Positions 33,653 to 45,479 of a stretch of 64,000 nt of DNA are shown here, one piece after another. Source of the DNA: Streptomyces sp. AC512_CC834 (GTDB taxonomy: Bacteria > Actinomycetota > Actinomycetes > Streptomycetales > Streptomycetaceae). The stretch covers positions 28,251-92,250 of the forward strand of contig NZ_JAGMUO010000055.1 in NCBI RefSeq assembly GCF_019049325.1, in the 5' to 3' direction. Each line of letters starts with the position of its first letter. The stretch's first letter is position 1. Position numbers and translations under genes: made by a program. The notes under the pieces were generated by a model that saw nothing but the letters and a program-made list of their open reading frames with translations, had not been told where the DNA came from and searched no databases.

Positions 33653-34387
33653 TCAGACCCGCTCGTCGGCCGGTTCCCCGGCCGGATCGCGCAGCGGCCA
33701 GGTGCCGTCGACGACGGCCGTGGCGTCGCCCTTGCGGCGCAGGAAACTCTGGAAGTCCGCCGCCCACTCGGCGTACCACTCGATCTGGCGGCGGTGCAGC
33801 TCCGCCGGGCCGAGGGACGCGACCTTGGGGTGGCGGCCGGCTATCGCGCGGGCCAGCCGGGCCGCGGCGAGGGCGTCGGCCGTGGCGTCGTGGGCCGCGT
33901 CGAGCGGGACACCGTACTCCCGGCAGACCGCTTCCAGATTGCGCTTGCCCCGGCGGTAGCGGTCGACGGAACGGTCGATGGTGTACGGGTCGATGACCGG
34001 GGCCGGGTCCAGGCCGCCCAGGCGCTCGCGCAGCGACGGGAGTCCGTGGCGCCGCAGTTCGGCGGAGAGCAGGGTGAGGTCGAAGGCCGCGTTGTAGGCG
34101 ACGACCGGGGCGCCCGCCTTCCAGTGGTCCGCGAGGACTCCGGCGATGGCGTCCGCGACCTGGCCGGCGGGCCGGCCCTCACTGGCCGCGCGTTCGTTGC
34201 TGATGCCGTGCACCGCCACCGCGTCCGCCGGGATCTCCACGCCCGGGTCGGCCAGCCACTCCCGGCGGCCCAGCGGCTCCCCGCCCCTGACCTCGATCAC
34301 GGCCCCCGTGACGATGCGCGCCTCGCGCGGATCGGTGCCCGTCGTCTCCAGGTCGAAGCCGATCAGCAGCTCCCGGTGCCAGCCCAT
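33653..34387 (-). CDS. DEDDh 3'-5' exonuclease
   Basis: A 244-residue exonuclease of the DnaQ/polymerase III epsilon family. Exo I is GFDLETTGTDPR, exo II is AYNAAFDLTLL and exo III is AAHDATADALAAARLA, including the catalytic His. ATG at 34387 (MGWHRELLIGFDLETT) is preferred over the upstream start. It may proofread or serve in repair or RNA turnover. Confidence 0.9.
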   Translation of the reverse strand: MGWHRELLIGFDLETTGTDPREARIVTGAVIEVRGGEPLGRREWLADPGVEIPADAVAVHGISNERAASEGRPAGQVADAIAGVLADHWKAGAPVVAYNAAFDLTLLSAELRRHGLPSLRERLGGLDPAPVIDPYTIDRSVDRYRRGKRNLEAVCREYGVPLDAAHDATADALAAARLARAIAGRHPKVASLGPAELHRRQIEWYAEWAADFQSFLRRKGDATAVVDGTWPLRDPAGEPADERV

Positions 34388-34511
34388 GGGCGGTCCCCCT
34401 TCTTGGTGGTGCGTTCCCCCAGTGGTCTCCACCCTCCCACGGGCCACTGACAATCAGAGGATCGCATTCCGCTTATCCCGTCCGCACCGCGCCCGCACCC
34501 CGGCTCGACAT

Positions 34512-35759
34512 TCACGACACCGGACGCGAATCGGCCCACATCAGCTCGAACTCCTCACGGTAGGTGGGGAAGAGTCCGCCTTCGTCGAGCCGGCCCGACT
34601 TCACGACCTTGCCGCCGTTGCGCCCGTTGCGCAGCACGAGGACCGGCGCCTCCATCCCCCGGGTGCGGCGCAGATAGGACTGTACGACCGCGATGCCGTC
34701 GGCGCCGTCCCCGTCGACCAGGTAGGCCGTGAAGCGGGGCGTCTCGTCGAAGACCTGGATCTCGAACGCGCCCGGGTCCCGCAGCCGGGCACGCACCCGG
34801 CGCATGTGCAGGATGTTCATCTCCACGGCCCGGCTCAGCTCGCCCCGCTTGATGCCCAGTTCGCGCTCGCGGCGCTTGATCGCGCTGGAGGCCGGGTTGA
34901 GGAAGAGCAGCCGCACCCGGCCGCCGGACTCGGCCATCCGCACCAGGCGGCGGCCGGAGAAGTTCTGCACGAGCAGGTTGAGGCCGATACCGAGGGCGTC
35001 CACGCGACGGGCGCCGCCGAACAGGTCCTCGGCGGGGAACTGGCCCAGCAGCCGCACCCGGTCCGAGTGCACGGCGACCACGTCGGCGTAGCGGTCGCCG
35101 ACCAGGTCCTCCACCGCGTCGACCGGCAGCCGGCGCGCGGAGGGCACGTCGCCGCCCGCGCCGAGCACCTCGAGGAGCCGCGCCGAGGCCCGTTCGGCCT
35201 GGCTCAGGACCGCCTCGGACAGCGCCCGGTTGCGGGAGACGACGTTGCGGGTGACCTCCAGCTCGTCCAGGGCGAGTTCGACGTCGCGGCGCTCGTCCAC
35301 GTAGGGCTCGAAGCACGGCCAGTGCTGCACCATCAGCTCGCGCAACTGCGGCAGGGTGAGGAAGCTGAGGACGTTGTCGTCGGCCGGGTCGAGCAGGTAG
35401 CCCTTGCGGCGGCTGACCTCACGGACCGCGACGGCGCGCTGCACCCACTCCTGACCGGCGGGTCCGGCGGCGGCGACCACCCAGTCGTCGCCGTGGACCG
35501 GTTCGTAGATGGGCCGCAGGACGGCGGCCACGACGGCGCGCAGGCGCTGCTCTACGAGGTTCAGCCAGATGTAGGCCCGGCCCGCCCGCTGCGCACGCGT
35601 GCGCACCTCGTGCCAGGCGCCGGCGTCCCAGTCCAGTTCCGGACCGATCGCGCCCGCGTCCATCGGCCGCGCCAGGGACACCGCACCGGGCGGGACGTCC
35701 GTGGAGTTCCCCTGATGACCGTCGTCACCAGGAGGCAGCTCCAGCCCTCCCGAGCCCAC
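34512..35759 (-). CDS. HEPN-domain protein, SAV2148-like
   Basis: A 415-residue protein that resembles a Streptomyces family named after SAV2148 and assigned a HEPN domain. The N-terminal two-thirds is alpha-helical and rich in Arg/Leu (LVEQRLRAVVAAVLRPIYEP, RRKGYLLDPADDNVLSFLTL). The C-terminal third (about 255-410) reads LGIGLNLLVQNFSGRRLVRM and FLNPASSAIKRRERELGIKR, a segment recalling PLD-like domains. No enzymatic residues are certain. A GTG start at 35759 (GSGGLELPPGDD) is chosen; GAAGG lies upstream. The gap 35760-36136 holds the 16-bp palindrome CCCGCCCCGGGGCGGG (35977-35992) but no gene. Confidence 0.75.
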   Translation of the reverse strand: MGSGGLELPPGDDGHQGNSTDVPPGAVSLARPMDAGAIGPELDWDAGAWHEVRTRAQRAGRAYIWLNLVEQRLRAVVAAVLRPIYEPVHGDDWVVAAAGPAGQEWVQRAVAVREVSRRKGYLLDPADDNVLSFLTLPQLRELMVQHWPCFEPYVDERRDVELALDELEVTRNVVSRNRALSEAVLSQAERASARLLEVLGAGGDVPSARRLPVDAVEDLVGDRYADVVAVHSDRVRLLGQFPAEDLFGGARRVDALGIGLNLLVQNFSGRRLVRMAESGGRVRLLFLNPASSAIKRRERELGIKRGELSRAVEMNILHMRRVRARLRDPGAFEIQVFDETPRFTAYLVDGDGADGIAVVQSYLRRTRGMEAPVLVLRNGRNGGKVVKSGRLDEGGLFPTYREEFELMWADSRPVS

Positions 35760-36136
35760 CCGAGTACCGCCTTCCGCTCCCCCGGAGCACTGCCGGGGAC
35801 ACCCCGTCTCAACGATCAAGGAAGGGTACTCCGGGAGCGGTCCGCGGTGCAGCCCGATGGACGGGCCGGTTTTCCCAACATCCTTGATCCACAAGCGTGT
35901 TCCGGTCGCCCTGACACCAGGGAGTGAGCGGATTCATAGCGGTGACGTGCCCGGGTGCGGGGAAGGATCCCCCGCGCCCGCCCCGGGGCGGGTACGGAGC
36001 GGGTACGCAGCGGAACGCCGAAGGGTGGGTAGGAGGACGTACGTGCTAGGCGGTCGCCTCACTTTCGGGGAGACTTCCGCAGGACTCGGAGCCAAGGCGT
36101 CCGCACCGGCGCCCCACACCTGAAAGAGTCGTGTTC

Positions 36137-38284
<2,148 letters not shown>

Positions 38285-38293
38285 GGGCGGGCT

Positions 38294-38315
38294 CCCCCTG
38301 CACCCGTGCAGGGGG
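38294..38315 (+). terminator. Hairpin between glgX and treY
   Basis: CCCCCTGCAC (38294-38303) pairs exactly with GTGCAGGGGG (38306-38315). The loop is only 2 nt, so the last pair probably opens. It may end or attenuate the glgX transcript. Confidence 0.7.
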
Positions 38316-38356
38316 ACGGTGACAGGAAAGGCGGCGGGGCGGGTACGTAGGTCTCC

Positions 38357-40840
38357 ATGACACCTGAGCGACCCGACCCGGTGCCGTCCTCGGCCTCCCC
38401 CGCCGCCCCCGCGTCCCCCGCCGTCCCCGCCGTCCCCGCTCCGTCGGCCACCTACCGGCTCCAGCTTCAGCCGGGCTTCCCCTTCGAGGCCGCGGCGGCG
38501 GCCGTGCCGTACGTGGCCTCGCTCGGCGTGTCGCATCTCCACCTGTCCCCCGTCCTGGAGGCGGTCCCGGGCTCGCGGCACGGCTACGACGTCGTCGACC
38601 ACGCGCGCGTGCGCGAGGAACTGGGCGGCGAGGAGGGGTTGCGGGCGCTGGCGCGCACCGCGCGGGAGTACGGTCTCGGCCTGGTGGTGGACATCGTGCC
38701 CAACCACATGGCGATGTCCCCGCAGCACAACCACGCCCTGTGGGAGGTGCTGCGGGAGGGTCCGGAGTCGCCGTACGCGCGGTGGTTCGACATCGACTGG
38801 CAGGCGCAGGACGGCCAACTGCTGCTTCCGGTGCTCGGTGCCCCGGTCGGCGAGGTGCTGGACGACCTCCGGGTCGACGGCGACGTGCTGCGCTACCACG
38901 AGCACGCCCTTCCGCTGCGGGACGGCACCGCGGAGCTGCCGCTGCCGCGGCTCCTGGACGCACAGTGGTACCGCCCGGTGTGGTGGCGGCTGGCCCGCAC
39001 CGAGCTGAACTACCGGCGTTTCTTCAGCATCTCGGAGCTGATCGGCGTGCGCGCGGAGGACCCCGAGGTGTTCGAGGCCACGCACGCCACGATCCTGCGG
39101 CTGCTGCGCGAGGGCGTGATCGACGGACTGCGCGTCGACCACCCCGACGGCCTCGCCGACCCCGGCGGGTACCTCGAGCGGCTGCACCGGGCGAGCGGCG
39201 GCCGGTGGACGGTGGTGGAGAAGATCCTCGCGGACGGGGAGCGGCTGCCCGCCGCCTGGCCGGTCGCGGGCACGACCGGCTACGACGCCCTGCGGCACGT
39301 CGACGGGCTCTTCACGGAACCGGCCGGGTACGGGGAACTGCTCGGGCGGTACCGCGGGTTCGCCGCCCCGCGGGCGGACCGGGGCGGGGACTGGGCGGCG
39401 ACGGTGCGGCGCGCGGCGTACAAGGTGCTCACGCACGAGCTGGCGACGGAGATGGACCGGCTGACCCGGGTGGCCCACGGCCTGTGCGTCGCCTCGCCGG
39501 ACCCCGCGCTGCGCGACCGGGCGCCCTGGGCGCTGCGCACGGCCTCGCGGGAACTGCTGGTCCGGACGGAGGTGTACCGGCCGTACACGTCGGCGGACGC
39601 GGCGACGGTCGTCACCGAGGAGGCGGCGGCCGAGGCCCGGCTCGCCTTCACGGTGCCCGAGGAGGCCGACGCGGTGGACGTCGTACGGGATCTCGTGCTG
39701 GGGCGGTACGGGGACGGTCCCGAGCACGTGGAGTTCCGGACGCGGTTCGCGCAGACGGCGTCGGCGCTGCGCGCGAAGTCGGTCGAGGACACGGCGTTCT
39801 ACCGCTACGTGCCGCTGCTGTCGGCGACCGAGGTCGGCGGGAACCCCGGGAGTCCGGCGGTGTCGTCCCAGGAGTTCCACGCGTACTGCGCGCGCGTGCA
39901 GCGCGACTGGCCCGCGACGGGGACGGTCGTCACGACCCACGACACCAAGCGCAGCGCCGACGTGCGCGCCGCGCTGGCGGTGCTCACGCAGTGCCCCGGG
40001 CGGTGGGCGGACGTCCTGGCGGAGGTTACCCGTACGGGCGAGGGGGTGCCGGACGCCCAGGTGGCGTGGGCGGCCTGGCAGACGGTGTTCGGTCTGGGCC
40101 GGGCGGACGAGGAGCGCGTGCGGGAGGCGCTGCTGAAGCACGTGCGCGAGGCGGGGATGCACACCAGTTGGACGGAACAGGAGGCGTCGTACGAGGAGGC
40201 GGTGGCCCGGTTCGTCGCGGCGGGGCCGTGCGGCGCGCCGGGCGAGCGGGTGGCCGCCCTCCGCGCCGCCCTGGCGCCGCACATCCGGGCCAACGTCCTC
40301 GGCACCGCCCTGACCCACCTCACGATGCCGGGCGTGCCGGACCTCTACCAGGGCACCGAGCACGAGTACCTGGCGCTGGTGGACCCGGACAACCGCCGGC
40401 CGGTGGACTTCCCCACCGACGGGGATGGGGACGGGGGCGGGGACGCCCGGGGCGCCGGGGAGAAGACGGCGGTGACCCGGGCGGCGCTGGCCCTTCGGGC
40501 GCGGCGGCCCGGCGCCTTCGGCGACACGGCGACGTATGAACCGCTGCCCGCCGAGGGCCCGGCGGGCGCGCACTGCGTGGCGTTCGCCCGCTCCGGGCAG
40601 GCCGTGACCGCCGTGACCCGGCTGTCGCTACGGCTCGCCGAGGCGGGCGGCTGGCGCGGCACGACACTGCCGCTGCCGCCGGGCCGGTGGGCCGACACGC
40701 TGGCGCCCGGTCGGGAGTTCACGGGGCACGCGCGCGTGGCGGACCTTTTCACGGACAGACCGGTGGCGCTGCTGGAGCGGGTGGAGGGGACGGACCAGGC
40801 GGAGGCGGCGGAGGCGGAGGCGCAGGGGGACGGCGGCTGA
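38357..40840 (+). CDS. treY: Maltooligosyltrehalose synthase (TreY)
   Basis: An 827-residue GH13 enzyme that rearranges the reducing end of maltodextrins to a trehalosyl end. It has VDIVPNHMA, GLRVDHPDGL, VEKILADGE and TTHDTKRSADVRA, the characteristic TreY motifs. An Ala/Pro/Ser-rich N-terminus precedes the catalytic barrel, which begins with ATYRLQLQPGFPFEAAAAAV. ATG at 38357 is used. The product feeds TreZ, encoded 2.8 kb downstream. Confidence 0.95.
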   Translation: MTPERPDPVPSSASPAAPASPAVPAVPAPSATYRLQLQPGFPFEAAAAAVPYVASLGVSHLHLSPVLEAVPGSRHGYDVVDHARVREELGGEEGLRALARTAREYGLGLVVDIVPNHMAMSPQHNHALWEVLREGPESPYARWFDIDWQAQDGQLLLPVLGAPVGEVLDDLRVDGDVLRYHEHALPLRDGTAELPLPRLLDAQWYRPVWWRLARTELNYRRFFSISELIGVRAEDPEVFEATHATILRLLREGVIDGLRVDHPDGLADPGGYLERLHRASGGRWTVVEKILADGERLPAAWPVAGTTGYDALRHVDGLFTEPAGYGELLGRYRGFAAPRADRGGDWAATVRRAAYKVLTHELATEMDRLTRVAHGLCVASPDPALRDRAPWALRTASRELLVRTEVYRPYTSADAATVVTEEAAAEARLAFTVPEEADAVDVVRDLVLGRYGDGPEHVEFRTRFAQTASALRAKSVEDTAFYRYVPLLSATEVGGNPGSPAVSSQEFHAYCARVQRDWPATGTVVTTHDTKRSADVRAALAVLTQCPGRWADVLAEVTRTGEGVPDAQVAWAAWQTVFGLGRADEERVREALLKHVREAGMHTSWTEQEASYEEAVARFVAAGPCGAPGERVAALRAALAPHIRANVLGTALTHLTMPGVPDLYQGTEHEYLALVDPDNRRPVDFPTDGDGDGGGDARGAGEKTAVTRAALALRARRPGAFGDTATYEPLPAEGPAGAHCVAFARSGQAVTAVTRLSLRLAEAGGWRGTTLPLPPGRWADTLAPGREFTGHARVADLFTDRPVALLERVEGTDQAEAAEAEAQGDGG

Positions 40841-40898
40841 TCGTCACGCGCGTGTGCGCGTGCGTCCCCACCTATGCCCGTACACCGCCGCGCCCGGC

Positions 40899-41363
40899 TC
40901 ACCCCTGCGCGGCCGACCCGTGCAGCCCGTCCAGCCCGTCCAGTGCGAACACCGCCCCCGTCCGCGCCGCCATCACGCACGGGCTGGGGAAGGTCCGGGT
41001 GTACTCCACCGGCCGGCCCCGCCACTGCCCGCGCGCGTGGGCGGTCACCGGGGCGTAGATCATCGGGCAGTAGGCGTCCCGCGGCGGGAGGTCGGCGATG
41101 CGGCCGTCCGTCGCGTCGAGTTCCGCGCAGGCGCGCGCCGCGCGGGCGTGGCCGCGGGGCGGGTCGCACAGCAGCAGGGCGGTGCGGGTGGCACCAGAGC
41201 GGGCGTCGCCGCGACTGACCGTGAGGAGGAGCCAGTCGCTCGACGTGGCCCGCCCGGCGGCGGCCTGCGCCGGGACTGCGCAGACGACGAGGAGGGTGGC
41301 CGCGAGCGCCAGGAGGCCGGCCCGGGCGGCAGTGGCCGTGAGGGTCGTGAGGGTGTGGGTCAT
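40899..41363 (-). CDS. Subtilisin inhibitor-like protein (SSI family)
   Basis: A 154-residue secreted protease inhibitor. The signal peptide (LLALAATLLVVCAVPAQA) ends near residue 35. The mature part has the SSI layout WLLLTVSRGD, LCDPP, RACAELDATDG, YCPMIYAPV, GQWRGRPVEYTRTF and CVMAARTGAVFALD. Four cysteines match the two SSI disulfides. The reactive site is CPM-I, so the P1 residue is Met as in the type protein. It would bind subtilisin- and chymotrypsin-like proteases outside the cell. It is convergent with treY. Confidence 0.9.
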   Translation of the reverse strand: MTHTLTTLTATAARAGLLALAATLLVVCAVPAQAAAGRATSSDWLLLTVSRGDARSGATRTALLLCDPPRGHARAARACAELDATDGRIADLPPRDAYCPMIYAPVTAHARGQWRGRPVEYTRTFPSPCVMAARTGAVFALDGLDGLHGSAAQG

Positions 41364-42712
41364 TCCCGGTGCATCGGCACCGCGGCCTCGGAACCCCAGC
41401 CCGGCTCACCCGAACGGGAGCCCGCGGTGCGGCGCCGCCCGGCCAGTTCGAACGCGGCGAGTACGACCCGTGTCTGGTACTCGACCTGGCGCGCGACCGG
41501 TATCCAGTGGGCCGCGCAGCCGTCGCGGTAGTCGGCGCAGCCCTCGTCGACGAGCCGGTCCAGTTCGGGCAGGACGCCCGCCGGATCGCCGCCGGTGCGG
41601 GTCACGAGCTGATGCAGCAGTCCCGCGGTCCGCAGGGACAGGCGTCGACCGGCCAGGCGCAGCGCGACCAGGTGGGCGGTGTTCATCGGCGGCAGCGAGC
41701 GGCCCGAACCGTCGTCGGTGTCCGGGTCCCACGCGTCGGCGAGCCGGGGACAGACCAGCAGGTAGTCGTCGACCGGTGCGAGGAGGTGCGCCGCCTCCGG
41801 CACGGCGGCGAGGTGGGGCCGGACGCGGGCGAGGACGCGGTGCAGGCGCCGGGTGTCCTGGCGCAGGGTGCGGCTCACGGAGCGCAGCACCGCGTCCCGG
41901 TCGGCCGGGGGCGAGCCGTCCGCCACGCCCGCCACGCCCCACATGGGCGCCTCGACGACCGCGGTGACGGTGCCGTAGCGCCGCGGGTGGCACCACGTCG
42001 AGTCGACGGCGGCCTCGGTGATGGCCGCGGTGAGGTCGCCGCGCCGGGGCGGCGGTATGCGGTAGACGGCGGGTCCGAGGTCGGGCCAGTACAGGGTGTC
42101 GTAGGCGCCGAGTTCGCGGGGGACGCCGAGCCGGGCCGCGGTGTGGGCGATGCGCTGGGCGAGGCCCGGCAGGTCGTGGGTCAGCTCGACGAAGCCGCCG
42201 CCGACGTCCACGCCGTGCAGCGAGCACTGCAGGAAGGGCCGCAGTTCGTCCTGGAGTGCGAGCAGGGTGCGGGTCTCCGGCAGGGTGGCGCGGTCCGGGC
42301 CGTCGGGCAGCCACTCGGGCTGCTCCAGGAAGCCGGGCCGGAAGAAGTTCCGGGCGTAGCGGCCGAGGGTGTACGGGCCGGTCAGCCAGCCCTCGTTGCG
42401 GCGCAGGCCGTCGGGGTCGACGCACAGCAGCAGGTTCCAGGTGGCGTCGGCGCCCTCGGTGAGCCGGGGGTCGGCCGCGGCCCGCTCGGCCAGCCGCAGG
42501 GCGGTGGCGCCGCCCACGGGCTCGTTGGCGTGCGGTCCGGCGACGACGAGGACCTGACGGCTGCCGTGGCCGACGGAGAGCAGCAGCAGCGGGATGCCCG
42601 CGCGGGAGGTGCCGACGCGCCGCAGCCGGGCGTGTCGGGGGTACCGGGCGACGAGTGCGGCGGCCCCGGCACCCAGCTCGTCCACGGTCGGGTAGCGCAG
42701 GAGGGGCGGCAG
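41360..42712 (-). CDS. M14-family zinc carboxypeptidase
   Basis: A metallocarboxypeptidase. Zinc ligands are His and Glu in GPHANEPVGG and the His in SLHGVDVGGG; the catalytic Glu is probably that of VVEAPMWG. No signal peptide is seen. Homologous sequence (LPPLLRYPTVDELGAGAAAL) begins before the first standard start (GTG at 42685, no ribosome site). A CTG at 42712 has GGAGG 6 nt upstream and no ATG/GTG/TTG lies in frame between it and the upstream stop, so I place the start there (450 residues). Its stop overlaps the start of the SSI gene. Confidence 0.85.
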   Translation of the reverse strand: MPPLLRYPTVDELGAGAAALVARYPRHARLRRVGTSRAGIPLLLLSVGHGSRQVLVVAGPHANEPVGGATALRLAERAAADPRLTEGADATWNLLLCVDPDGLRRNEGWLTGPYTLGRYARNFFRPGFLEQPEWLPDGPDRATLPETRTLLALQDELRPFLQCSLHGVDVGGGFVELTHDLPGLAQRIAHTAARLGVPRELGAYDTLYWPDLGPAVYRIPPPRRGDLTAAITEAAVDSTWCHPRRYGTVTAVVEAPMWGVAGVADGSPPADRDAVLRSVSRTLRQDTRRLHRVLARVRPHLAAVPEAAHLLAPVDDYLLVCPRLADAWDPDTDDGSGRSLPPMNTAHLVALRLAGRRLSLRTAGLLHQLVTRTGGDPAGVLPELDRLVDEGCADYRDGCAAHWIPVARQVEYQTRVVLAAFELAGRRRTAGSRSGEPGWGSEAAVPMHRE

Positions 42713-42909
42713 GGCACACCTCCACGAATGCGGGCCGTCGATTCACCTGGCGTGCGCGGTGTACGCACAGTCAGTCACGACTTGGAAGGTACGTCAACAC
42801 CACGAAAAGCAAAGGGATCTGCCCCACGAAACGGGCGCGACACCGAGTGATGCCCAGGCCAGAGATCCTGCGGGGTCGGTCCGGGCGGGCTCCGTCGCGT
42901 CGGTTCGCG

Positions 42910-43461
42910 TCAGTCGACGGACAGGCGGAAGGCCATCCGGCCGAAGCCGATCTGGTCGCCCTCGCGGACGACGGCCGCGCCGATGACCCGCCGTCCGTTG
43001 ACCGTGGTGCCGTTGGTGGAGCCCAGGTCCCGCAGCACCCACATGCCGCCCTGGCGGCTGAGTTCCGCGTGCACCCGGGAGACCGTCTCGTGGTTCAGCC
43101 GCAGCCCGCTCGCCGGGTCGCGCCCTATGCGCAGCGAAGGGCCGGCGCCGGGGTGCGGCAGCAGCAGCTTGGGCAGCCGCTCGGCCCGCCAGGCCCTGCC
43201 GAGCCGTACGCCGAACCCGGACACCGCCTCGACGGTGCCGAACACCAGCCGCGACAGCCGGCTCTCGGTGGGCAGGTCGGCGGTGAGGGCGGCGAGCTCG
43301 TCCGAACGGCGGGCGGTGAGCGCCAGCTCCATGCGGCGGATGAACGTGTCGTGCGACAGACGCCCCATGGCGACGCCGTCCCGGAGTACCTTCAGCGCCT
43401 TGTCGCGCTCCGCGTCGGACAACCGCGCGGGGTACGTGTTGAACTCGAAGGACGACGTCAC
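42910..43461 (-). CDS. DUF1707- and FHA-domain protein
   Basis: A 183-residue protein. The N-terminal DUF1707 (about 12-62: ARLSDAERDKALKVLRDGVA, GRLSHDTFIRRMELAL) precedes an FHA domain (about 105-183) with the phosphothreonine-binding motifs IGRDPASGLRLNHETVSRVH and LRDLGSTNGTTVNGRRV. FHA domains bind phosphothreonine, so it probably works with a Ser/Thr kinase. The target is unknown; no kinase gene adjoins. Confidence 0.9.
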   Translation of the reverse strand: MTSSFEFNTYPARLSDAERDKALKVLRDGVAMGRLSHDTFIRRMELALTARRSDELAALTADLPTESRLSRLVFGTVEAVSGFGVRLGRAWRAERLPKLLLPHPGAGPSLRIGRDPASGLRLNHETVSRVHAELSRQGGMWVLRDLGSTNGTTVNGRRVIGAAVVREGDQIGFGRMAFRLSVD

Positions 43462-43656
43462 GGAGCTGATTGTCGGTCAGCCCGGCCGGAGTGTCCAGAA
43501 AACGGGAAACGGGAAAACGGCCTCCCCCGCGCGCGGTACGGCACGACAGCGGCACGACACCCGCCGCGAACGGGGGCAATCCCCAGCGGAATGATCCCTT
43601 TTGCAGGACCATGGACGCGGGCTACATCACGGTGAGCAGACGAAGGGGAACCGTCC

Positions 43657-45402
43657 GTGCAGTTCGAGGTGTGGGCACCGCAGGCCGGCCGAGTGACGTT
43701 GCGGTGCGACGGCGCCACGCGCGCGCTGGAGCGTGATCCGGGACGACCGGGGTGGTGGTGCGGTGAGGCCGAGGCGCAGGGCGGCTCGCGGTACGGCTTC
43801 GCGGTGGACGACGGGCCGGTGCTGCCGGACCCGCGCTCGCGCCGCCAGCCGGACGGACCGGACGGGCCGAGTGCGGTCGTCGACCACGGGCGGTACGCGT
43901 GGCGCGCCGAGTGGGCCGGGCGCCCGCTGCCCGGCGGCGTCCTGTACGAGCTGCACGTGGGGACGTACACGCCCGAGGGCACGCTCGACGCCGCCGCCGC
44001 GCGTCTCGAGCACCTGGTGCGGCTGGGCGTCACACACGTCGAGTTGATGCCGCTGTGCCCCTTCCCCGGCCGGTACGGCTGGGGGTACGAGGGGGTCTCG
44101 CCGTGGGCGGTGCACGAGCCGTACGGCGGGCCCGAGGCGCTGAAACGGTTCGTCGACCGGGCCCACGAACTCGGCCTGGGCGTGGTCCTGGACGTGGTGC
44201 ACAACCACCTGGGCCCCTCCGGCAACCACCTGCCGGTCTTCGGCCCGTACTTCACCGACACCCATCACACGCCCTGGGGCGTCGCCGTGAACCTGGACGC
44301 GCCCGGCTCGGACGAGGTGCGGGCGTATCTGGTGGACAGCGCGCTGGCGTGGCTGCGGGACTACCGGATCGACGGGCTGCGCCTGGACGCGGTGCACGCC
44401 CTGGCCGACACACGCGCGTGCCACTTCCTGGAGCAGTTGTCGACCGCCGTGGACGACCTCGCCGCCGACCTGGACCGCCCGCTCTTCCTGATCGCCGAGT
44501 CCGACCTGAACGACCCGCGGATCATCACCCCGCGCGCGGAGGGCGGCCTGGGCGTGCACGCGCAGTGGAACGACGACTTCCACCACGCCCTGCACGCCGC
44601 GCTGACCGGGGAGTCGCAGGGCTACTACGCCGACTTCGCGCGCGACCCGATGTCGGCGCTCGCCAAGACGCTGACCCGGGGCTACTTCCACGACGGCACC
44701 TACTCCGGCTTCCGGGGCCGCTCCCACGGCCGTGCGCTGGACCGCGGCCGGGTGGCGGCGCACCGGCTGACGGGCTACAGCCAGACCCACGACCAGGTCG
44801 GCAACCGCGCCCAGGGCGACCGCCTGGCCGGGCTGGTCTCCCCCGGCCTCGCGGCCTGCGCGGCCACGCTGACGCTGACCGCGCCGTTCACACCGATGCT
44901 GTTCATGGGCGAGGAGTGGGCGGCCGGCACGCCGTGGCAGTTCTTCACCGACCACACCGACCCGGAGCTGGCCGAGGCGGTACGGCGCGGCAGGCGGCGG
45001 GAGTTCGCCGCGCACGGCTGGCGCGAGGAGGACGTGCCCGACCCGCAGGACCCGGCGACGCGCGAGCGCTCCTGCCTCGACTGGTCGGAGCCGGCACGGG
45101 AGCCGCACGCGCGCGTACTGGACTGGTACCGGCGGCTGATCGCCCTGCGTCGCGAGGAGCCGGACCTGACCGACCCCGACCTGGCCGACACCAGGGTGGC
45201 GTACGACGGTGCGGCGCGCTGGCTGGCCTTCCGGCGCGGCGACATCCGGGTGGCGGTCAACCTGGGCACCGAGCCGGCGGCGATCCCGCTGGGCAGCCGC
45301 CCCGCGCGCGTACTCGCGGCGTGGGAGCCGGTGGAGGGACCGGGCGCGGACGGGCTGCTGTGCGTACCGGGCGAGTCGAGCGTGGTGCTGGCGCAGGAGT
45401 GA
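43657..45402 (+). CDS. treZ: Maltooligosyltrehalose trehalohydrolase (TreZ)
   Basis: A 581-residue GH13 enzyme that releases trehalose from maltooligosyltrehalose. It has FEVWAPQAGRVTL at the start, then DVVHNHLG, GLRLDAVHA with the Asp nucleophile, FLIAESDLND with the Glu acid and SQTHDQVGNRA. The GTG start at 43657 has GAAGGGGA about 8 nt upstream. It works with TreY, but the two genes are separated by leftward genes and so are transcribed separately. Confidence 0.95.
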   Translation: MQFEVWAPQAGRVTLRCDGATRALERDPGRPGWWCGEAEAQGGSRYGFAVDDGPVLPDPRSRRQPDGPDGPSAVVDHGRYAWRAEWAGRPLPGGVLYELHVGTYTPEGTLDAAAARLEHLVRLGVTHVELMPLCPFPGRYGWGYEGVSPWAVHEPYGGPEALKRFVDRAHELGLGVVLDVVHNHLGPSGNHLPVFGPYFTDTHHTPWGVAVNLDAPGSDEVRAYLVDSALAWLRDYRIDGLRLDAVHALADTRACHFLEQLSTAVDDLAADLDRPLFLIAESDLNDPRIITPRAEGGLGVHAQWNDDFHHALHAALTGESQGYYADFARDPMSALAKTLTRGYFHDGTYSGFRGRSHGRALDRGRVAAHRLTGYSQTHDQVGNRAQGDRLAGLVSPGLAACAATLTLTAPFTPMLFMGEEWAAGTPWQFFTDHTDPELAEAVRRGRRREFAAHGWREEDVPDPQDPATRERSCLDWSEPAREPHARVLDWYRRLIALRREEPDLTDPDLADTRVAYDGAARWLAFRRGDIRVAVNLGTEPAAIPLGSRPARVLAAWEPVEGPGADGLLCVPGESSVVLAQE

Positions 45403-45479
45403 GGCGGCAGGAGTCAGGAGTGAGGCGAGCGGGGTGAGGCGGGGCTGCCTCGCGGGCGCCGTACCGGAGCGAGGGCCGC

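Noticed and set aside
41406..42746. Alternative minus-strand frame overlapping the M14 gene with a GTG start after GGAGG
   Set aside because: Its translation is an Arg/Pro-rich shadow with no peptidase motif, while the neighbouring frame carries the zinc-site motifs.
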